Source of the DNA: CAG-390 sp045541375
GTDB lineage: Bacteria; Bacillota; Clostridia; Oscillospirales; CAG-272
Reading direction: 5' to 3'
Assembly: GCA_045541375.1 (NCBI GenBank)
Contig: JAZQJB010000100.1
Span: forward strand, 1-8,840
DNA length: 8,840 nt
A program made the translations under genes and the position numbers. This document shows positions 5,091-8,840 of the stretch, piece after piece. Within the stretch, counting starts at the first letter, position 1; each line of letters starts with the position of its first letter. The notes below the pieces were generated by a model. It worked only from the letters and a program-made list of their open reading frames with translations, did no database searches and had not been told where the DNA came from.

Positions 5091-5972
5091 TCACGCCTTG
5101 CGTTCCTTCACCGCATTTCTGCTGTATGCGGTGTATTCGGTGACGTCGAGGATGGTTTCGCCGTCGATCTGGAGAGCGCAGGGGGTGTCGAATCTGACTG
5201 TTACCTCGTCGCACTTGACGATGTCGATATATTTTGTATGTCGGGGGTGGGTGCCCTTGAATATCTCGGGGAAGATGGGGATGATGCGGGCGCGCGAGAG
5301 GTCGTGCGCGATCGCGAAGCTGAGCTTGCCTTCGGGGTCAAGCCTGTCCTGCTCGGGAGTGATCATCATTCCGCCGCCGAAATAGCGTCCGTTCATCGTG
5401 GGAGCGAGCCATACCTTTTTGTATTCCTTTGTCACACCGTCAACGGTGACGGTCGCGTTTCGGGGAGTGAAATCGTAAAGCAGACCCTTGATGGCTATCG
5501 TCGTGTAATTGATGGGCTTATTTGTCTTTGCGCGGATCTCGTCGCCCTTTTCGCAGGCGTAGCCGTCGATGCCGTAGCCGACGTTGTTGACAAAGCGATA
5601 TTCCTTGCCTTTCACGCGGACAACGGGCAGATCCGTTATGTATTCCTTGATATCAAACGGAGCCGCGCCGCGCTCCTTGCCTACGTCGTTAAGAAAATCA
5701 TTGCCGCTTCCCGCGCCGTAATAATAGACCTTCTGTTTGATCTTAAGCCCGCGGGTGTCATTAACAAAATGGTTGAGAGTACCGTCTCCGCCCGTGAGGA
5801 TCACAATGCAATCGTCATCGCAGGAAACAAAAAAATCATAAAAACTGCCAAGCGCCGCGAGATCGACAAATCTCACCTCGCCGTCGGTCAGTATTGTTTC
5901 AAGCTTGCGCGCTGCCTGTTCTGCCCTGCCGTTGTTGGCAAGCGGATTGTAAAGTACAACGTAATTCTTCAA
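5091..5972 (-). CDS. Diacylglycerol kinase catalytic-domain lipid kinase (DgkB/YegS-like)
   Basis: The product has 293 residues, the usual length for the family. The N-terminal NPLANNG (residues 9-15) is the first nucleotide-contacting turn. GGDGTLNH (61-68) is the signature ATP-binding motif, and GAGSGNDF (86-93) follows at the normal distance. The C-terminal beta-sandwich carries FVNNVGYGIDG, NGRYFGGGM and the DPEGKLSF segment found in DgkB/YegS-like proteins. It probably phosphorylates diacylglycerol or a related lipid at the inner face of the membrane, recycling it into phospholipid synthesis. The start is taken as TTG at 5972, eight bases after GGAGG; the longer frame begins at a TTG that overlaps that site. 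It has its own promoter and appears monocistronic. Confidence 0.88.
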   Translation of the reverse strand: MKNYVVLYNPLANNGRAEQAARKLETILTDGEVRFVDLAALGSFYDFFVSCDDDCIVILTGGDGTLNHFVNDTRGLKIKQKVYYYGAGSGNDFLNDVGKERGAAPFDIKEYITDLPVVRVKGKEYRFVNNVGYGIDGYACEKGDEIRAKTNKPINYTTIAIKGLLYDFTPRNATVTVDGVTKEYKKVWLAPTMNGRYFGGGMMITPEQDRLDPEGKLSFAIAHDLSRARIIPIFPEIFKGTHPRHTKYIDIVKCDEVTVRFDTPCALQIDGETILDVTEYTAYSRNAVKERKA

Positions 5973-6002
5973 GGAAAGATCCTCCAAAATACTAATTAAT
6001 AC

Positions 6003-6031
6003 ATTGTATCATTATTTTATAGTATTTTCAA
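6003..6031 (-). promoter_or_regulatory. Promoter of the lipid-kinase gene
   Basis: On the minus strand TTGAAA (6026-6031) and TACAAT (6003-6008) are exactly 17 bases apart, with TGA giving an extended -10. The predicted start near 5996 leaves a leader of about 24 bases with GGAGG. Confidence 0.75.
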
Positions 6032-6083
6032 GGAATATTTTATGAATTCTTAAGAAAAAAGCCGTTTTTTGACAAAAAAGTGC

Positions 6084-6111
6084 AGGGTCCCCCGCAAACG
6101 CGGGGGACCCT
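6084..6111 (-). terminator. Strong GC-rich intrinsic terminator downstream of the glycosidase gene
   Basis: AGGGTCCCCCGC (6084-6095) pairs perfectly over 12 bp with 6100-6111 around an AAAC loop. On the minus strand the stem is followed by GCAC and six T (6074-6079), and on the plus strand by a further TTT. It separates the minus-strand glycosidase transcript from the lipid-kinase promoter, but lies more than 200 bases after the glycosidase stop. Confidence 0.75.
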
Positions 6112-6325
6112 TTTGAAAGAGATTTAATTCAATTAAAGAAGATTCATCCATGCGGCTTTTTGTGCCCTTCACTATATAAGACGCATTTTTTCGCAAAAAG
6201 TTGCACTTTTTTCGAAAGTTTTTTGAAAAAAGCTTTCTTTTTGTGGATATGCACAAAATCAATCATTGGAATTTGTTGAAAATAACGGCACTTCAAAAGT
6301 GGATTTACATATTTTGGATATATTT
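6112..6325. other. Intergenic region with several inverted repeats, no gene recognised
   Basis: This AT-rich stretch holds a 15-base palindrome TTTAATTCAATTAAA (6123-6137), TGCACTTTTTT (6202-6212), which is the exact inverse of 6074-6084 beyond the terminator, an A/T-stem hairpin (6214-6237) and CACTT...AAGTG (6289-6301). Read on the minus strand it would be the 3' UTR of the glycosidase gene. A 70-residue frame across it lacks a ribosome binding site and is low in complexity, so I do not call it. Confidence 0.4.
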
Positions 6326-7573
6326 TTATTCTTCGATTTCAAGACGGTATATTTCCATCTGGCCCGGGGCAAGCCAAGTACCGGAGATAATATTACCCTG
6401 CTCATTTATGCGGTAGTTTGCATCCCAATGGTCGGTTGCAACGTCGTGCTCCACGCCGCCAAAACAGGTTCTCCACAGCCTTTTGACCGAAGGATCAAAA
6501 ATAAGATGGAACATTCCGCTTTCCTTTTGATCGTTGTTGAGGATCGCGACGTACTCGTTACCCTCGTCATCCGTAAAGCGGCTGAAAACGCCGTCGAGGT
6601 TGTGGTTTGAGATGAAATTGATCGCGTATTTATGAACTCCCTCACGCCACTCGTCCCATCCGCCGTATGCTCTGCCGAGATGCCAGCTTCCCTTATGGGT
6701 GAGTCGCATCATAAGCGGTCCGTAGGTCTTGTGGAAAAGGCGGAGCTGACGAGAGAGCCATGTCCAGGTCTCGGTCTTTTCGCCAAGTTCGTTGACGGGC
6801 GCGTTGCGGTAGTTGATATGCGAACGCATCATTCGGTAATAAAACCAGATCACACCCTTCGCGCCGTGAATGACAGAGGTGTAAAGCTGCCAGCGGATGT
6901 CATCCTCGTTCGGGCAACGATATCGGAAATGTCCGACAGAAAGCACGATGCTCCAAAAGGGCACGTTCATCACAGACGCCGCCTCGGAGTAAACACGGAG
7001 GCTTGTGTAATAATCATCAACGCCCTTTCCGTCGCCGAAGGGATTCATTTGGGTGTAATTATCAAACGATATCAGCGGAACGCCTAGGCTCGGAATGATC
7101 TCGTGAGTCCATTCCTCAAAGCTATTGCAACCCCAAAGAGGAGTGTGTCCCGGCCAACCGGGGAAATGATTGAGGTAGGGCGTCAGATGCGGAGCAAGCT
7201 CGAGCTGAATTTTCGCCGCCGCGCGGATATCATCGAAACTTGTATGCTGAGGCTCGTCACCAAGGTGGAAGCCGAAAACCGCGGGATGCGAGCCGAAATC
7301 GGCAACCGCCTCGGCAACGCGGGAACGGTATCCATCCGGATCGGAAGAAGCTCCGCGCCAGGTGGTGCGACTGTCGGAGAGAATGAGGCGGATGCCGAAT
7401 TTGTGGCATTCGTCAAGGAGTGCAAGTAATTTTTTCTTACGCTCCGGGTCGGGTGAATAATGCGGAGCGACGGTCAAAGTCATTCCGCAAGCCGCCCAAT
7501 CGGCAACGTCGGTGAGCGGTACATCATCAATGGCTTGGGTTCCCCAGAAACCCATCGGGAATACTTCGTGCAT
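6326..7573 (-). CDS. TIM-barrel glycoside-hydrolase-like protein
   Basis: The product has 415 residues with no signal peptide, so it is probably cytoplasmic. The N-terminal MGFWGTQAID (7-16) and the central HPAVFGFHLGDEP (96-108) resemble the barrel strand and acid/base loop of (beta/alpha)8 glycosidases such as GH42-like and related families; E107 is the candidate catalytic acid. Aromatic-rich strand ends follow (LISFDNYTQ, PFWSIVLSVGHF, GVIWFYYR). The C-terminal 80 residues (YVAILNNDQKESG onward) look like a small beta domain. I cannot assign a family or substrate. The ATG at 7573 is preferred over a longer start because GGAGG lies ten bases before it. That site sits inside the last codons of the upstream hydrolase gene, and only two bases separate that gene's TGA from this ATG, so the two are translationally coupled. 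Confidence 0.65.
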   Translation of the reverse strand: MHEVFPMGFWGTQAIDDVPLTDVADWAACGMTLTVAPHYSPDPERKKKLLALLDECHKFGIRLILSDSRTTWRGASSDPDGYRSRVAEAVADFGSHPAVFGFHLGDEPQHTSFDDIRAAAKIQLELAPHLTPYLNHFPGWPGHTPLWGCNSFEEWTHEIIPSLGVPLISFDNYTQMNPFGDGKGVDDYYTSLRVYSEAASVMNVPFWSIVLSVGHFRYRCPNEDDIRWQLYTSVIHGAKGVIWFYYRMMRSHINYRNAPVNELGEKTETWTWLSRQLRLFHKTYGPLMMRLTHKGSWHLGRAYGGWDEWREGVHKYAINFISNHNLDGVFSRFTDDEGNEYVAILNNDQKESGMFHLIFDPSVKRLWRTCFGGVEHDVATDHWDANYRINEQGNIISGTWLAPGQMEIYRLEIEE

Positions 7574-7575
7574 AG

Positions 7576-8685
7576 TCAATCCTCCATTCCTGAATAGAAA
7601 CAATGTCTTATTCTTGGGTGAACGTATCTTTCTTTATTATTCAGCATGTGCTGTGCATAAAACAGCGAGGTCTTCGTTTCGGGGTCGATGATCATATACG
7701 ATCCCGCCGCGCCGTGCCAGCCGAATTCGGAGGGGGAGGCGGTGAGTCCGTAGGAAAGATCGGGCTCGCAACGCACACCGAAGCCGTAGCCGTAGCCGTC
7801 GAGCGCAGACCACTTTTTGTGGTACGCGAGCTTCATTTCGTCCGAAATGCAGTTTGTTCGCATCATTCGCAGAGTGTGCTCGGAGATGATGCGGTTGCCG
7901 AGGTAGCTCACGCCGCCGCAGGCAAGGGCATCGGTGAATTTTATGTAGTCGCTGACCGAGGAAATGAGTCCCGCGCCGCCGCTTTCGTATTCGGTGCCGG
8001 GGACGTAGGCGTTGACGAGATCGACTTTGAGCGCCGCGTGGCGGGCGTCGTTGTAGCGATACTGCGGAGCCATACGCGCGCGGACTTCATCGGTCGCGAT
8101 GAAGGTCGAATCAACCATTCCGCAGGGCTCAAAAATGTTCTTTTTGCAGTATTCGCCGAAAGTCATACCCGAGATCACCTCGACCAGGCAGGCAAGAACG
8201 TCGTGGCAGAGGCTGTACTGGAACTGCGTGCCGGGCTCGAAATCAAGCGGAACGCGCGCAAGCGCCGCGATGAACTCGCGCGTGGGCGCTCTGCCGTTCG
8301 TCTTTTCGACCACCTCGCGCAAAATGGGCGAGGTCAGATCGTAGTTGAGTCCCGCCGTCATTGTGAAAAGATGACGGAAGGTCACGGGCGTTTCGCAAGC
8401 GACCGAAAAGCTGCCCTTTTTAACGTAAAGCTCGTCAAATTCCGGCAGATAATTCGAGATCGGGTCCTTCATAAGGAACTTGCCCTGCTCGAAAAGCTGA
8501 AGCGCCGCGATGCAGGTGACGACCTTGGTGCAGGAATACATATAATAAAGCTCGTCCCCGCGCAGAGGCTCGCCGACTTGATGGCGCCAAAGCTCCTTGT
8601 GATCGCGGTAAACGATGATATCCGACGAAGGAATGCCGTAGGCGGGCAGGGTGTCGATGAAATTCTTGAGATTTGTAAAGTCCAT
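7576..8685 (-). CDS. Serine hydrolase of the class C beta-lactamase / penicillin-binding fold (COG1680)
   Basis: The product has 369 residues. The catalytic S51-x-x-K54 is in YSCTKVV, the YSL motif (Y157) takes the place of the YxN loop, and HGAAG (324-328) matches the third-box HxG-type motif. FRHLFTMTAGL (103-113) is the familiar LLxHTSGL-like helix of this family. There is no signal peptide or lipobox, so it probably acts in the cytoplasm as an esterase or amidase rather than as a secreted beta-lactamase. Many COG1680 proteins are uncharacterised esterases. The ATG at 8685 follows GGAG by seven bases. It is the first visible gene of a coupled pair with the glycosidase-like gene. No clear promoter is seen in the 155 bases upstream, which are largely a hairpin train, so transcription may come from beyond the window. 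Confidence 0.82.
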   Translation of the reverse strand: MDFTNLKNFIDTLPAYGIPSSDIIVYRDHKELWRHQVGEPLRGDELYYMYSCTKVVTCIAALQLFEQGKFLMKDPISNYLPEFDELYVKKGSFSVACETPVTFRHLFTMTAGLNYDLTSPILREVVEKTNGRAPTREFIAALARVPLDFEPGTQFQYSLCHDVLACLVEVISGMTFGEYCKKNIFEPCGMVDSTFIATDEVRARMAPQYRYNDARHAALKVDLVNAYVPGTEYESGGAGLISSVSDYIKFTDALACGGVSYLGNRIISEHTLRMMRTNCISDEMKLAYHKKWSALDGYGYGFGVRCEPDLSYGLTASPSEFGWHGAAGSYMIIDPETKTSLFYAQHMLNNKERYVHPRIRHCFYSGMED

Positions 8686-8718
8686 GGTTGTGCTCCGAAA
8701 TTAATAAGATTGGGTTTA

Positions 8719-8828
8719 TCGCGCAGAGCGCGAGTTAATGTTGCGCTTCGAGCAAGATAAGATCAGCTTCGCCGAGTTAAGTTTCGCCTTCGGCGAAGTT
8801 AAGGAAATTTTTCGCCGAGGCGAAAAAT
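8719..8828 (+). repeat. Hairpin train 3, with AGTTAAG-type spacers
   Basis: Five hairpins follow each other: TCGCGC (8719-8733, loop AGA), TTGCGC (8741-8755, one mismatch, loop TTC), CAGC (8764-8774, one mismatch, loop TTC), TTCGCC (8783-8797, loop TTC) and the AT-armed ATTTTTCGC (8807-8828, loop CGAG). Spacers are variants of AGTTAAG rather than the AATGATnnT of trains 1 and 2. The TTC loops lie on the plus strand, which is antisense to the hydrolase gene starting at 8685. Confidence 0.75.
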
Positions 8829-8840
8829 ATTTTATTTCAT

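Noticed and set aside
5361..5376. Apparent extra hairpin-train unit (ATCATCATTCCGCC) inside the lipid-kinase gene
   Set aside because: It encodes the family-typical GGGMMI segment and lacks the matching stem arm and further units, so the match is coincidental.
5238..5999. 253-residue plus-strand frame opposite the lipid-kinase gene
   Set aside because: Antisense shadow of the diacylglycerol-kinase-type gene, which has its own promoter and ribosome binding site.
6050..6262. 70-residue minus-strand frame, Lys/Phe-rich
   Set aside because: It crosses the strong GC-rich terminator, lacks a ribosome binding site, and its residues reflect A/T runs and inverted repeats.
7603..8760. 385-residue plus-strand frame opposite the serine hydrolase gene
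   Set aside because: Antisense shadow; the minus strand carries SxxK, YSL and HGAAG motifs, and the plus frame runs into the hairpin train.

Overview
The window looks like chromosome from an anaerobic Firmicute of class Clostridia, probably Oscillospiraceae/Ruminococcaceae-like. This is inferred from strong GGAGG-type ribosome binding sites, extended -10 promoters (TGnTATAAT), a tiny Cys-rich one-helix peptide of a kind common in Clostridia, and intergenic hairpin trains. No rRNA, tRNA, transposase, phage structural gene or CRISPR array is visible. The left quarter looks AT-richer than the GC-rich genes from about 2136 onward.

Layout, left to right. 1-657 (-): a TauE/SafE (TSUP) membrane transporter cut off by the window edge, with its own promoter. 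658-1004: an inverted-repeat intergenic element and a terminator. 1005-1974 (-): a two-gene unit in which a P-loop kinase-like protein is preceded by a DUF5131 (phage Gp37/Gp68-like) gene that appears to have lost an internal segment in frame; the two genes share a duplicated leader motif. 2014-2105: back-to-back promoters. 2136-3011 (+): a PHP-domain phosphoesterase, convergent with an amidohydrolase at 3368-4513 (-). Between their stop codons lie two trains of short perfect hairpins, one behind each stop, separated by a strong terminator.

4647-4793 (+): a 48-residue Cys-rich membrane peptide missed by length cut-offs, followed by a perfect-stem terminator. 4831-5088: a gene-free element of about 258 bp with near-perfect inverted ends. 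5091-5972 (-): a diacylglycerol-kinase-type lipid kinase with a textbook promoter. 5973-6325: an intergenic region with a strong terminator and unexplained inverted repeats. 6326-8685 (-): a translationally coupled pair, a class-C beta-lactamase-fold serine hydrolase followed by a TIM-barrel glycosidase-like protein, both apparently cytoplasmic. 8719-8828: a third hairpin train with a different spacer word.

The genes are mostly separate housekeeping or metabolic units; only the DUF5131/kinase pair and the hydrolase/glycosidase pair look like operons. The least explained content is intergenic: three hairpin trains built from a reusable set of palindromic words, two of them placed in the sense direction right after stop codons, plus two inverted-repeat elements made from related GTGnAnAG-type words. 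Function for these is not known to me; the structures are read directly from the sequence.
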